Of a stretch of 64,000 nt of DNA, positions 52,083-63,400 are shown one piece after another. Made by a program: the position numbers and the translations under genes. The stretch's first letter is position 1. Every line of letters starts with the position of its first letter. The notes beneath the pieces are model-generated. The model saw nothing but the letters and a program-made list of their open reading frames with translations, did no database searches and had not been told where the DNA came from. Origin of the DNA: Meira nashicola (taxonomy: Eukaryota > Basidiomycota > Exobasidiomycetes > Exobasidiales > Brachybasidiaceae); contig BCJU01000003.1 in the NCBI GenBank assembly GCA_001600355.1, positions 2,174,519 to 2,238,518 on the forward strand. The letters are read 5' to 3'.

Positions 52083-53267
52083 TCAGGTGCTCCATATACA
52101 TATGCGGCCCTCTTTTCCACCTGTGATGAGCAAATTATTGATATTGTTTGCTTTGCCCAATACACCATTTATGTTTAGCTCATCGTCGTCTTCATCGTCG
52201 AAATTGTCAATATCTTCGACTTTCTCTTGCGTTGCTTTCAAGTCAATACTACCAGCCTCAGCAAATGCGATAGCCTGGACTGTATCTTTATGATAACGTA
52301 AAGATGCAGAATGCTGCAAATCATCATCAAATAAGCGAACATTGCCATCCCATCCTCCAATAGCGATCACTTTTCCATCCTTGCGTATAGCGACAGAAGC
52401 ATGACCCATACCACGACTTTTAGTAATCTTTGCTTTTTGATGATCTTCTTTGAGCTGATACAATGCAATTATATCATCTGCTCCAACAGATACTGCAAAT
52501 TTACCATCTTGCGAACAAGCAGAAGACATTATTGATTCATCATGTTTTCGTAATTCCCATTCGAGGTTTGAAGATCCATCTTTCCGAATTGACCAAGATC
52601 GAATGAAACCGTCTTCGTATCCTGATATGATTCGTAGACTTTCTTCTTTCGTTTCACACCTCAAAAGTTGCATAGACATACACATAGGCGCTCTCTGAGC
52701 ACGACTGCTACTTGATTGAACATCTGCTTGTCCCACAGCACGAGCGATACGTTCCTCTGGCGAAAGACGGATTACATCGATAAAGCCAGAATCAAGTGTA
52801 TGAGGAATAGCGACCAATGGACCTGCTTGTTTTGCATCAAGTTGATGCAAAACGCTCATCGGACAATAATTCAATGCGTTTACATCCAATGACCAAATCA
52901 ATGGAGGAACGATTAAATCATCTTGAATGCGTGAAGGTAGAACAGCTAAAGAAGTGATATTAGAAAGCTTGATTTGATGAGCATGTAATTTATTATCGCG
53001 ACCTTGACTTAAAATTGCCAATTTTCCTTCTAATTCGATAAGATCAATACCCAAAATTCCTTTCTCATGCGCTTTCCAGAAGTAACGAGGTCGAACGTCA
53101 TAAAGACTGCTGAATGAAACCCTCCCTTGCGAATCACCGGCTAAGATGAATGCTGATCTTTTATCTTCTTTGCCATTTCGATTCAGCTGTACAAGCTTAA
53201 GAGCATGAATTGGACTAGGCGAATGATGTCTTAAGATCCAAAGTGGTGCATCACTTCTACTTCCCAT
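52083..53267 (-). CDS. ASA1: WD40 protein Asa1 (ASTRA complex, GNB1L-like)
   Basis: Asa1 is a WD40 component of the ASTRA/TTT-linked assembly of PIKK kinases (TOR, Mec1, Tra1). The 394 residues begin with PSPIHALKLVQL, then FILAGDSQGRVSFSSLYDVR and YFWKAHEKGILGID, the family's first blades. IWSLDVNALNYC and SGYEDGFIRSWSI follow, and the last repeat is LLITGGKEGRICIWST. An acidic insertion (DNFDDEDDDE) sits in the last blades. I chose the ATG at 53265-53267 because the two codons before it are TTG and GTG. The call rests on motif similarity; other GNB1L-like WD40 proteins are less likely. It diverges from GCV1. Confidence 0.83.
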   Translation of the reverse strand: MGSRSDAPLWILRHHSPSPIHALKLVQLNRNGKEDKRSAFILAGDSQGRVSFSSLYDVRPRYFWKAHEKGILGIDLIELEGKLAILSQGRDNKLHAHQIKLSNITSLAVLPSRIQDDLIVPPLIWSLDVNALNYCPMSVLHQLDAKQAGPLVAIPHTLDSGFIDVIRLSPEERIARAVGQADVQSSSSRAQRAPMCMSMQLLRCETKEESLRIISGYEDGFIRSWSIRKDGSSNLEWELRKHDESIMSSACSQDGKFAVSVGADDIIALYQLKEDHQKAKITKSRGMGHASVAIRKDGKVIAIGGWDGNVRLFDDDLQHSASLRYHKDTVQAIAFAEAGSIDLKATQEKVEDIDNFDDEDDDELNINGVLGKANNINNLLITGGKEGRICIWST

Positions 53268-53482
53268 CACCAAAGAAGCAATGAAGGAAGGGATGGTATT
53301 CGTGTTCTAAGAACATTTGATAAAGGTGGCCCACGCGTGGAAATTCTTAAAGCGGACATAGCTTAATTCTTCTTGACAGAAAGGCAAAGCTACCGCGGAC
53401 AAATCGGGCATTAGGGCGTATGCAGGCTTTATTGTAGAGACATGTTCTTCTTGCTTTCATTCCACCATCTCTACCCAGAAAG

Positions 53483-54748
53483 ATGTTAGCACGATCTTTG
53501 GCCCGCAATGTTGCTCTTCGTAATAACACTTCAGGTCAATTGAGAGGAGGGCCTTCTTTAAAGAGCTTAACATTCTTCATATCGCCTTCTGCCACTTTTT
53601 CTTCTTCTTCAAAAATTTCTACACCAAATGCTAAAACAGGATTGTATGACTTTCACGTCAAGAATGGAGCCAAGCTGGTACCTTTCAGTGGGTATGATAT
53701 GCCTTTAACATACGGAGATGTTGGTCAAGTTGCAAGTCATAATCATGTCAGAAATGCATGTGGTTTGTTCGATGTAGGACACATGGTTCAACATTCTTTC
53801 ACAGGTCCAGGATCATTGGCTTTCTTGGAATCTTTGTGTCCTACTTCTCTATCTGCTTTGGAACCTTGGTCTTCTTCTTTGTCGGTCTTGCTAAACGATC
53901 AAGGAGGCATAATTGATGATTTAATCATTTCAAAACAAGATAATGATCAAACATGGTATGTTGTGACAAATGCAGGATGTCGTGAAAAGGATTTAGCTCA
54001 TTTACAGGAAAAGCTTTCGGCATGGTCAGGCGAAAAGGTAGATCATAAGGTGCTTGATGGATATGGACTCGTTGCTTTGCAAGGACCAAAATCAGCAGAA
54101 GTGTTAGCCAAACATACAGATACAGATCTTACCAAATTAACTTTTGGTAAGAGTGTCAAAGCCAATGTTGCTGGCGCTGAATGTCACATTGCTCGTGGTG
54201 GATATACAGGAGAAGACGGTTTTGAAATTTCCATACCACCTCAGCAAACAGAAGCTGTTACGCAAGCACTATTGGACACTCAACCTACCCAATTGGCAGG
54301 TCTTGCAGCTCGTGACAGTTTACGTTTGGAAGCAGGAATGTGTCTTTACGGTCATGATTTGAACGATAGTATCTCACCAATCGAAGGTGCTCTTGCTTGG
54401 CTTGTATCAAAGGATCGCAGACAAAAGGCCGATTTCCCAGGAGCAGAACGAATCTTGTCAGAGCTTAGCAAGGACAAAGGACCAAAAAGGAGAAGAGTTG
54501 GATTAGTGATCGATGGAGCACCAGCTCGTGAAGGAGCACAAATTATAGCATCAGATGGTACAACGCCTCTAGGCACAATTACCAGCGGTATTCCTTCCCC
54601 TACTTTAGGTCAAAATATTGCGATGGGATATGTCTTAAATGGCTATCATAAAAAAGGCACAGAAGTACTAGTCGATGTTCGTAAGAAGTTAAGACCTGCA
54701 AAAATTGTTGGAATGCCTTTTGTTCCGAGTAAATTTTACAGAGGATGA
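53483..54748 (+). CDS. GCV1: Glycine-cleavage T-protein (aminomethyltransferase)
   Basis: The T-protein of the mitochondrial glycine decarboxylase complex passes the methylene group to tetrahydrofolate and releases ammonia. The first 45 or so residues are rich in Arg, Ser and Leu with no acidic residue, a likely mitochondrial targeting peptide. The catalytic region starts TGLYDFHVKNGAKLVPFSGY and GLFDVGHMVQ. Later landmarks are YTGEDGFEISIP, LRLEAGMCLYGHDLND and GIPSPTLGQNIAMGYV. These match the T-protein folate and lipoyl-arm binding regions. 421 residues is a normal length. Single exon. Confidence 0.95.
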   Translation: MLARSLARNVALRNNTSGQLRGGPSLKSLTFFISPSATFSSSSKISTPNAKTGLYDFHVKNGAKLVPFSGYDMPLTYGDVGQVASHNHVRNACGLFDVGHMVQHSFTGPGSLAFLESLCPTSLSALEPWSSSLSVLLNDQGGIIDDLIISKQDNDQTWYVVTNAGCREKDLAHLQEKLSAWSGEKVDHKVLDGYGLVALQGPKSAEVLAKHTDTDLTKLTFGKSVKANVAGAECHIARGGYTGEDGFEISIPPQQTEAVTQALLDTQPTQLAGLAARDSLRLEAGMCLYGHDLNDSISPIEGALAWLVSKDRRQKADFPGAERILSELSKDKGPKRRRVGLVIDGAPAREGAQIIASDGTTPLGTITSGIPSPTLGQNIAMGYVLNGYHKKGTEVLVDVRKKLRPAKIVGMPFVPSKFYRG

Positions 54749-54853
54749 AAGTATGGCATCTTTAATTCATAATGATCTTCATTTACACGGTTGCAGATAA
54801 TGAACGCGTGCGTATAGAAGAACTTTAGCGCGTGAATTAGGCGTGTGTTTGCA

Positions 54854-54860
54854 TATAAAA
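54854..54860 (+). promoter_or_regulatory. TATA box of MGS1
   Basis: TATAAAA about 74 bp before the MGS1 ATG. Position suits a leader that begins shortly afterwards. Confidence 0.4.
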
Positions 54861-54933
54861 AAGTGTTGTTCTTCTCATTTACTCTTTAACATCCGCCACC
54901 ACAATCGTTCCTTCAGAGCGGTTTGTCTTAATT

Positions 54934-56808
54934 ATGGCTTCGGCCAATATTTCGGAAGATGTTGTCTCTTGCCCAAGTTGCTCAAAGTCTTTCAATTATG
55001 GACAATTGAATAGCCATCTTGACAAATGTCTCGGATTGATAGAATCGAAAGGAGATAGCAGCAGTACGCATGCATCGATCTTCAACTCTAATACCAAGAA
55101 ACATGTCATGAAAGATGAATTCAACAATAAAAGTAGCGGCAGAAGGACATCACCGAATGATGATGATAATCATCAGTCTAAAAAGGTACGCATAATTTCC
55201 GATTCAGCACCATCTAGGCCTACTACTTCATCTGTTCCCTCCACTTCAAGAGAAAGATTGGATAGTGTAGCACCTTTAGCTGAAAGATTAAGACCAAAGA
55301 CATTGGCCGACTTTGTAGGTCAAGAAGGCGTGGTTAATGGTCCTTTAAAAGCCTTGCTCAGCAAAGGTGTGGTGCCAAACGCAATCCTTTGGGGACCACC
55401 AGGTACGGGAAAGACCACATTGGCACGTATACTAGCACGTACATCCACATCCAACAATAGTGCTCAACAGCAGCAGCCGTATAGGTTTGTAGAGATCTCA
55501 GCTACGAATTCTGGCTCAAATGATGTGAAAAAGATTTTTGATGAAGCTGTGAACAGATTACAGCTAGTAGGACAAAGAACGATCTTATTCATCGATGAAA
55601 TTCAACGTTTTAGTCGTGCTCAACAAGATGTCTTTTTACCCGTTATTGAAAAAGGACTTTGTACAGTAATTGCAGCAACAACGGAAAATCCATCTTTTCG
55701 ATTACAAGGTGCATTGTTATCTAGAATGCGTGTTTTCGTCTTAACAAAGTTAAGTGTAGATGAATGTTTTGAAGTACTTCATCGGGCAAGAAAAAGAATT
55801 CAAGATTCCGAACCAAGTAATTCTGATTCAGTAAATTATCAAGAGGTAATCGATGATACTATGCTCAGGTGGATAGCTAATATGGCCGATGGAGATGCGA
55901 GAACTGCTTTGGGAGCTTTGGAGATTGCATTGGCAACGATTGATACGTCTTTGAATTCTGAAGAAAAGCTTGCAGCGCTAAAGACAAACCTTAAAAGGAC
56001 AACGTTGCAATACGATCGAACAGGTGATCATCATTATGACACAATTAGTGCTTTACATAAAAGTGTACGTGGATCAAATCCAGACGCTGCTCTATATTGG
56101 CTAGCAAGAATGATTGAATCCGGTGACGATCCTTTATTTATCGCAAGAAGGATGATCGTCGCCGCTTCAGAAGATTGCAATACGCTTGAAGCTTTACAAA
56201 TGGCAACTGCAACTTATCAAGCATGTCAAGTAGTCGGTTTACCAGAATGTGCAGAAAATTTAGCGCAATGCGTTGTTTTCTTGGCCGAATCTAGCAAATC
56301 AACAAGAGCTTATAGAGGATGGAAAAAAGCACAAGCATTAGTACGAGATGCATATAATTATCCTGTTCCTATTCACATTAGAAATGCTCCGACGAAACTT
56401 ATGCGTGAACTCGGTCATGGTAAAGAATATCGTTATGAACCTTCTTTTGCTCATCCGGTCGTACAAGAATTCTTTCCGCCCGAATTACAAGGAACTCGAC
56501 TTCTTTCACCTCCTCCATCTGACAATATCAGAGATATAGAAAGGAAGCTAGAAGGAGATCCTGAAAACTCAACTTTAAGCATAGAAGGCTTTGTTGACGA
56601 ACCACCAACTATGCCAAAATCAAACGGAATCGGACCTGGAGCATGTCAACGTATATTCAAAATCGGTGCTCGATCTGCTGATCTGGATTTATTGGACGAG
56701 TGGGAACGGGAAAGAAATGATGGAAAGCCTTGGTCAGGGCGCGAGAATTTGCTAAGAAGGATCAAAAGGGAAGAAGTCCTGAACACAGATACCCAAAAGG
56801 AAAACTAA
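54934..56808 (+). CDS. MGS1: Mgs1/WRNIP1 replication-maintenance AAA ATPase
   Basis: Mgs1/WRNIP1 acts at stalled replication forks with PCNA and ubiquitin. An N-terminal UBZ4 (Rad18-type) zinc finger covers about 11-36: CPSCSKSFNYGQLNSHLDKC. The AAA module has LADFVGQEGVV, the Walker [17 protein letters not shown] near residue 154, the Walker B ILFIDEIQRFSRAQQDVFLP and the sensor AATTENPSF. The C-terminal MgsA-like region contains HHYDTISALHKSVRGSNPDAA, split here by family members at similar positions, and YNYPVPIHIRNAPTKLMREL. The 624 residues are slightly longer than the yeast protein (587). Single exon. It follows GCV1 on the same strand, 185 bp away. Confidence 0.95.
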   Translation: MASANISEDVVSCPSCSKSFNYGQLNSHLDKCLGLIESKGDSSSTHASIFNSNTKKHVMKDEFNNKSSGRRTSPNDDDNHQSKKVRIISDSAPSRPTTSSVPSTSRERLDSVAPLAERLRPKTLADFVGQEGVVNGPLKALLSKGVVPNAILWGPPGTGKTTLARILARTSTSNNSAQQQQPYRFVEISATNSGSNDVKKIFDEAVNRLQLVGQRTILFIDEIQRFSRAQQDVFLPVIEKGLCTVIAATTENPSFRLQGALLSRMRVFVLTKLSVDECFEVLHRARKRIQDSEPSNSDSVNYQEVIDDTMLRWIANMADGDARTALGALEIALATIDTSLNSEEKLAALKTNLKRTTLQYDRTGDHHYDTISALHKSVRGSNPDAALYWLARMIESGDDPLFIARRMIVAASEDCNTLEALQMATATYQACQVVGLPECAENLAQCVVFLAESSKSTRAYRGWKKAQALVRDAYNYPVPIHIRNAPTKLMRELGHGKEYRYEPSFAHPVVQEFFPPELQGTRLLSPPPSDNIRDIERKLEGDPENSTLSIEGFVDEPPTMPKSNGIGPGACQRIFKIGARSADLDLLDEWERERNDGKPWSGRENLLRRIKREEVLNTDTQKEN

Positions 56809-56977
56809 TAATCCTTGTTGAAAACGATGTAATATAATTATTATTGAATTATGATGTACATGTACGCATTGCATGTGATGATGAATTTATGAGAAAATGG
56901 AGAAAGAAAACAAAGCCTAGTGAAACAAAATAGTACGAGTGGTGTGGTATTCGATACATTCTAGATGATTAAGTGAT

Positions 56978-59506
56978 TTATTTTGGAGAAACGTCATCGC
57001 TCTTAGAAGCGGCCAAACCTGGATCTCCTCCTAAATCAGATGGAGGTGGTGGTGGAGCACTAACTTCTCCTCCACGTCTTCCGAAATCGCGAATACCTTT
57101 CTTGTCCAAATATTCATCGGCTTCATCTGCTGATTTGAACGGTCTCTTACCCAAAAGAAGTCTCATATCTTCACGTGTGATCACTTCTTTCTCCAATAAA
57201 GCCTGTGCAACCTTTTCAACGGCGTCTGAATGTGTCGTCAGTAATTCAGTTGTACGCTTGTGAACCTTATTAACCATCTCGCGAACCTCGTTATCAAGCA
57301 TTTCGTTGGTCTTTTCACTGAATGGCTTGTGCATCGACTCTTGTTCTGCTTTGTAACTCACAGGTCCAAGAGTAGAGTTCATACCGTACGATGCGCAAAT
57401 TTCATAAGCAATCTTTGTAATCTTGCTCAAATCATCTTGTGCACCGGTTGTGATAGATCCAAAAGTAAGCTCTTCACTTACTCGTCCACCCAAAGTCATA
57501 CACATTCTGTCGAATAACATCTCTGTACTGAATAGATAACGTTCCTTGGGCAAATATTGAGCATAACCCAAACCCATTCCGCGAGGAATGATGGATACCT
57601 TGAGCAATGGATCGGCATGTTCCAAGAACCATCCACAAACGGCATGCCCGGCTTCGTGATAAGCAACAATACGCTTTTCATCGGGCGTTAAGACACGGGT
57701 CTTGCGTTCCAAACCTGCAATCACACGTTCGATTGCACGATCGAAAGAATGTTCATCGACGGATGCTAATCCACTTCTTGCTGCGATTAAAGCTGCTTCA
57801 TTGCACACGTTAGCCACATCAGCACCAGAAAATCCAGGTGTCATTGTACTCAATTTTTCGGACAAGAGATCCTTATCAACCCCATCAGCCAATTTGAGAG
57901 GCTTCAAGTGAACTTTGAAAATTTCACGTCGTCCGCCAATATCAGGTCTGTCGATGCTAACGTGACGATCGAAACGTCCGGGACGCAAGAGAGCGGGATC
58001 CAAAACATCGGGTCTGTTTGTACCTGCCAAAACGATAACTGGATCTGTAGAGCCGAAACCGTCCATTTGGACCAACAATTCGTTCAATGTCGATTCACGT
58101 TCATCATTTCCACCGAAACCGCCTGCTTTTCCACGTGCTTTACCGATTGCATCAATTTCATCCACAAAGATGATGCAAGGAGCGTGTTTCTTGGCCGTTG
58201 AGAACATATCACGTACACGTGATGGACCGACACCAACAAACATTTCCACGAATTCAGAACCTGAGACACTCAAGAAAGGAACACCTGCTTCACCCGCAGT
58301 GGCCTTGGCAAGCAATGTTTTACCTGTTCCGGGAGGACCAGATAAAATTGCACCTCTTGGAATTTTGGCTCCTAATTTTTCATACTTTTCGGGATTCTTT
58401 AAGAAATTAACAAATTCCATAATTTCTTCCTTTGCTTCGTCCATACCGGCAACATTTTCGAATTTCATCTTGACATCAGTCTCTTGATTGAACATCTTTG
58501 CTCTTGACTTACCAATACCAAAGATTCCACCTGGACCGCCACTACCTCCGGCTCCACCCATTCCACCAGCAGCACGTCTAGTCATCCACAATAAGAGACC
58601 AGCGACCAAGAGAGTTGGTGCAAAGTGAAGAAGGGTGTTGAAAGTCGAAATTTCCTCATGATAAGCAACAGGGATGCGCTCGCTAGGTGGAATATCAAGC
58701 TCACGTTGAGCATCATCAAGCTTACGTTCGAAAGCTTCCACAGATCCAACGCTGAACCAATACGATGCTTGCGAAGAGCTTCCGGCACTATTGGTACCCA
58801 TAGTACCTGTTGCGTTGGAGTGCAAGTACACACGTACCTTTGTTCTATTAACAACGACCAATCGGTCTACCAATCCTTTGTCGAGGAATGCTGTGCGGAA
58901 TTCTTGCCATGTGATTTCGCGAGCATTTGTGTTGGGAGATGTGATTTGCCAAATGACGTACGTACCGATGGCAGAAGCGATTAAAGTGTTGGTATTAATA
59001 CGAACCTCCTGTTGATTTGGATTAGGATTGCCACTTCCGCCTGAAGAGGACTTCTTTTCATTCTTATTTTTCTGTCCTGATTCCTTCTCGTCAGCCTTTT
59101 TCTGACCTTCTTCGGAGGACGATGTATTCTTTCCTGCTTTGACGTCATCGCTGCCATTCTTCTCAAACCATCCTTTCAAAGCGCTTGACAGACCATCATC
59201 GTTCTTGTTTGCTTGCGCCTTCTTTGCATCTTCCAGGCCTTTCTTTACACTTTCCTCATATTCCTTTCGATTTGCTGGTTTTCTTCCAGAATTTTCATTA
59301 TCTTCGCTTGGAGTAGCATAGTGACGACGAGATGCGATTGAAAGAGCGCTAGGTGCTCTTACGAATTTATGTGGCGCACTACTGCGTAAGAGGGAAGAAG
59401 GGGATGAAGCAGCTGTTGAACAATTGCCACTTAGTAGCCTCCTTGATGTTCCTCTGGCCACTGCGTTGGGAACGACCATTGAACGGGTCGCTAACGTGGC
59501 GTACAT
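56978..59506 (-). CDS. Mitochondrial m-AAA protease (Yta12/Afg3-type)
   Basis: This inner-membrane AAA protease of the FtsH family degrades damaged membrane proteins and processes others in mitochondria. Residues about 1-60 form an Arg/Ser-rich presequence. A Lys/Ser/Glu-rich matrix segment follows, and then two hydrophobic helices (around 176-190 and 295-310). The AAA module has [17 protein letters not shown], Walker [15 protein letters not shown] near 389 and Walker [16 protein letters not shown]. The M41 metalloprotease motif HEAGH is near residue 616. The C-terminal tail is Gly/Pro-rich ([17 protein letters not shown]). Yta12 (yeast 825 residues) and Afg3 (761) are close; the 842-residue length fits Yta12/Rca1 slightly better, but I leave the choice open. 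Confidence 0.94.
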   Translation of the reverse strand: MYATLATRSMVVPNAVARGTSRRLLSGNCSTAASSPSSLLRSSAPHKFVRAPSALSIASRRHYATPSEDNENSGRKPANRKEYEESVKKGLEDAKKAQANKNDDGLSSALKGWFEKNGSDDVKAGKNTSSSEEGQKKADEKESGQKNKNEKKSSSGGSGNPNPNQQEVRINTNTLIASAIGTYVIWQITSPNTNAREITWQEFRTAFLDKGLVDRLVVVNRTKVRVYLHSNATGTMGTNSAGSSSQASYWFSVGSVEAFERKLDDAQRELDIPPSERIPVAYHEEISTFNTLLHFAPTLLVAGLLLWMTRRAAGGMGGAGGSGGPGGIFGIGKSRAKMFNQETDVKMKFENVAGMDEAKEEIMEFVNFLKNPEKYEKLGAKIPRGAILSGPPGTGKTLLAKATAGEAGVPFLSVSGSEFVEMFVGVGPSRVRDMFSTAKKHAPCIIFVDEIDAIGKARGKAGGFGGNDERESTLNELLVQMDGFGSTDPVIVLAGTNRPDVLDPALLRPGRFDRHVSIDRPDIGGRREIFKVHLKPLKLADGVDKDLLSEKLSTMTPGFSGADVANVCNEAALIAARSGLASVDEHSFDRAIERVIAGLERKTRVLTPDEKRIVAYHEAGHAVCGWFLEHADPLLKVSIIPRGMGLGYAQYLPKERYLFSTEMLFDRMCMTLGGRVSEELTFGSITTGAQDDLSKITKIAYEICASYGMNSTLGPVSYKAEQESMHKPFSEKTNEMLDNEVREMVNKVHKRTTELLTTHSDAVEKVAQALLEKEVITREDMRLLLGKRPFKSADEADEYLDKKGIRDFGRRGGEVSAPPPPPSDLGGDPGLAASKSDDVSPK

Positions 59507-60429
59507 CCTTTTTGTGAATATGACTGAAAAAGATGATTGAGAAGGGAAGAGAGAATAAAAATGATTTCTTTACCTCCATTGACTCCACTGTCGGCGAACC
59601 GGGATGCAAATGGCGTGCGTGCGTACAGTCTTATGTACTCAAAAATCTATCTTTCGTAAGCTCTGCGTAAGCCGGCCGCACTGGAAGACGCGAAGAGATC
59701 TAAGCTAAAGAGGCTGATGATTATATACGCAAAAGATCTCATTTTTCTCATCCAGACAAGACTAGACTAGATTGACTGTACATGCTTTTTGTTTGCTTCA
59801 GTCTCAGACTCGGTCGCGCGCATTAAAACAAAAGCTGGATTGATTTAAACCTTGAGCCTAAGCGTGCACGCTCGCACTCAAGCACGCGTTTCCATCACCA
59901 TATGTATAGAGCTTCACACTAGCGGGGATAAACCATCACCTTGATAACTGTCTTGATAGGATCGTGGAGCAACAAGAGCGCGAACATTAGAAAGAATTTG
60001 ACATAATTTTGACAAAAACGGATTCTTTCAGCTCGTTTCAACATTTGGTCTTTCTGAAGGGACGTAAATTCTTGGCTGGACATCGCTCTGTCTATCATCA
60101 GGACGTAAAGACGCGTTTTGTCACGATTGGAAACCAGTTTTAGATTGGATTTCCTTTCAGGATTATACTCACTTGCGACAAAATTGCTGATACGATCACG
60201 ACATACTTTCGCGTTCATAGCACTTCTTTATTCTAGGGAGCAGTATGATACTTTGTTGCGTCTGAAAGACAATTACGTCGTTCACATATCCTCAAGATTC
60301 CATTCTGCATCCACTCCAATAATTTTTATCCAAACAGGGGAGGGTGACATTTGCAATCGGTTCTACAAAGAGAACGTTATAGTCTACTGCGGCATCGCGA
60401 AAGCTTCTTCAGGTTAACAGTGGACCAGA
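59507..60429. other. Divergent region between the m-AAA protease and SWI1-like gene
   Basis: Contains the two promoters and possibly a long leader for the right-hand gene. A 99-codon frame ending at 60417 starts with TTG and has no protein-like pattern. A very short ATG frame (60245-60265, six codons) could act as an upstream ORF. No RNA gene seen. Confidence 0.45.
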
Positions 60430-63400
60430 ATGAATGCATTTGGTCAGTCTGCAGGAGGAGTGATGGGAGGCGGAGGACAACAGGGCCAACAACAGCAACA
60501 AGGGCCTAATCAATCACAGACACAGCAGCTTCTTGCACAAATGCAAATGATGGCAGCCGCCCAGCAGCAACAACAACAGCAACAACAGCAAAATCAACAA
60601 CAACAGCAGCAACAACCACAACAACAACCAAATGGAAACACCAATGGAATGATGTCTAACGCACAGATACCATCACAACAATTGCAGCAGCTACAACAAA
60701 ATCCAATGCAAATGCTTCAAGTGATTGCAGGTCAAATTAGTAACTTACAGCGGCAATGGCAAACTGTGCAGGCTCAACCGGAAAGTCAGCAAAAGATGGA
60801 AGCCGCTCAACAATTGGCCGCACAGATGAAAAAGATGAAAGCATTCCATTCTCAAACAGTGCAAATCTTGCAAAGGCAGCAGCAACAAGGACAAGGTCAG
60901 CAGAATCAAAATCAGACTCAAGCATCACAACAACAGTCACAGCAAAGTCAACAGGGAATGACGCCGGCTGCTGCACCGACACCTGGACCGGGACCACAAT
61001 CAGCTCCTACTCCACAGACCGGTGGAAATACTGGCGGTTCAGGTGCTGCTCCGGGAGAGGCTGCTAGTCCTGCTCATAATGCACAATTGGCGGCATTACA
61101 AGCATTTGCTCAGCAGCAAAGGATGCAGGCTATGCATCAACAGCCATCTCAACAGTCTTCAGGACAAGCACAACAGAATACTCCACAACAAGCAGCACAA
61201 CAAACACCACAGCTAAAAGCAGATTTGCTCAACGCAGTTCGCTCTTTCATGGCCTCAAAAGGAACACCTTTGCCTCCAAATATGGCAACATCCTTTTCTG
61301 CTCCAGGCAGAGGAGTCGCTCCGGGCTCTACAAATGGTGAAACAAAGACAATTGATATGCAAACACTCTTTCAGACAGTGGTACAATATGGAGGTTCAGG
61401 TCGTATCGAAGCTCGCCCAAACGGATGGGTTATACTAGCTTCACATTTAGGCCTTGCAGTCGCGCCAATACCGCCAAATCATCAGCCTGGCCAAGGGGAA
61501 GTGGACGGCAATGGACTTCCTACGCCGAGTTTTGTTGCACCCAGATTAGCACAATTCTATAAGGAGCGTTTTAGCTCGTTTGAAGAGTACTGGATGGCAA
61601 AGATGAAAGGTCAAAATGGTCAGCAAGGGCAACAACAAAAGCAAAGTGCTCCAGGAGTTGTATCGAATGAAATCAGCAATGCAGGTGTGGGTGCAAATGG
61701 TGCCAGTACAGGGCAGATCAATGGGAGCGGAATGCCTGATAACCAAATGGCAAATGTGACCTCCCAAATGGCACAAGAATCTGCAAAGAAGGCACAAGAT
61801 CTACAAGCACAGTTGCCTCAACAGCTGCAACAGTTGCAAGAGTTGGTCAAAAGTGGAAAGATTAATCAACAACAGGCCAGTCAGAGGTTGCTGTACGTTC
61901 AAAATGCGGCCAGGATGGCAGTACAACTAGCTCAAGCCCAAGCTCAGGCGGTGGCATCTTCTGGACAAAATGGAGATCAACAACAAATGAAGCCAGCTGT
62001 ATCGCAAGCTCAATCTCAGCCGTCTGCCTCTTCTGCCCAAACTTCAGCACCAGCAGTAGCATCTACACCACTTCAGCAAAGCACCACTAATGATTCAAAG
62101 AAACCACCAAAAAGATCTCGAAAATCAAGTACGAAGCTAACTAGCGGAAGCGAAGCGAAGTCCGAGCAAGTGGCTTCTACATCTGAACCTTCGATGAATG
62201 GTGTCAATATATCAGCTCCGTCTATCAATATACCGCCCAATACGGCACAAATACAAGCAGCAAATGTTCAAGCTCAACAGGCCGCACGTATGTTACACCA
62301 AGGCATCACCAACCCCGCCCAACAGATTGGAGCCTTTACAGCGATTCGATCAGCACAAGTACAACAATTGCAAGGAAACGTTTCTTCAACTGAAATAGCA
62401 AGCGTGAGCCAAGCATTGGCACAAGTGTATGCCAGAGTTTTAACACAAGCTCAAAATGCAGGTCAGCCACTTCAGGTAGCAGCGCCGATGGCTTTTGCTG
62501 CTGCTCAACAAGAATCGAGCAAATTCCCACAGATTAAATCGCAAGCTACGCAAGATAGTAAAGATCTTCAATCGACATCAAATACTTCCGATGCTGGACT
62601 TGCTGGTCCATCGTCTTCTCGGCCAACCTCATCTGCTGGCCCTGTTACAATCCCATCAGTCGGATCTACATCAGCTGCACCTGCCGAACCAGTCAAGCCG
62701 AGTAAGTACAAGATCGAATATTTGCCTATAAGAAGAGATGTGAGCTCGTTCGGTGGATGGGATCTAGACTCAATCGAAGCGCAAATTGGTCCAATTCTGG
62801 CAGGAAGAGGGAGATTCCCCCGAAGCGTTCGTGAATTGGGCACAGTGGACATCGAGAATCTTATTATGAGTCTAAGGAGTCGAGTGGAAATTGAGGTCAC
62901 ATACGCTCTGAACGCTTTGTTCATCTTGACTGCAGCAGTACAAGCGCCAGGATTCAATCTGCTCTTAAGCTTGTGCGAAGATTTGAGTGACGAATTATTG
63001 GATATACTAGAGGAGGCTGCTTTTGGACGATTACGACATTCAGAGGACGATCACATCATGGAGGAGAATATTCATGAGCCAGATGCAGGATACATTGAGC
63101 CTATTGCTATGCCTAAAAGACCACTCACACATGGAGAGTGGATTATTGGAGTATTAGAAGATGAGGACAAGAACAAAGTCCACATTCAACGAAAGCGCAA
63201 AATCTCTAAAGAGCAATCGATATCCACCAATGGTGTGCAGGACAGTCTGAACGAAATGGCGCTGATGTCGAATGATACCGAAGGAAATATCGATGAGGTA
63301 CCTGATAATGGAATTGATGCTGGAACAGAAGTAGAAAGAGACTCAGACGGAGAAGACGAGGATGTATACGAGGATATTCCAACTACCTATTATTACAAGA

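Noticed and set aside
60118..60417. 99-codon frame just upstream of the SWI1-like gene
   Set aside because: It starts with TTG, shows no recognisable pattern and overlaps a minus-strand frame. It is more likely leader sequence.
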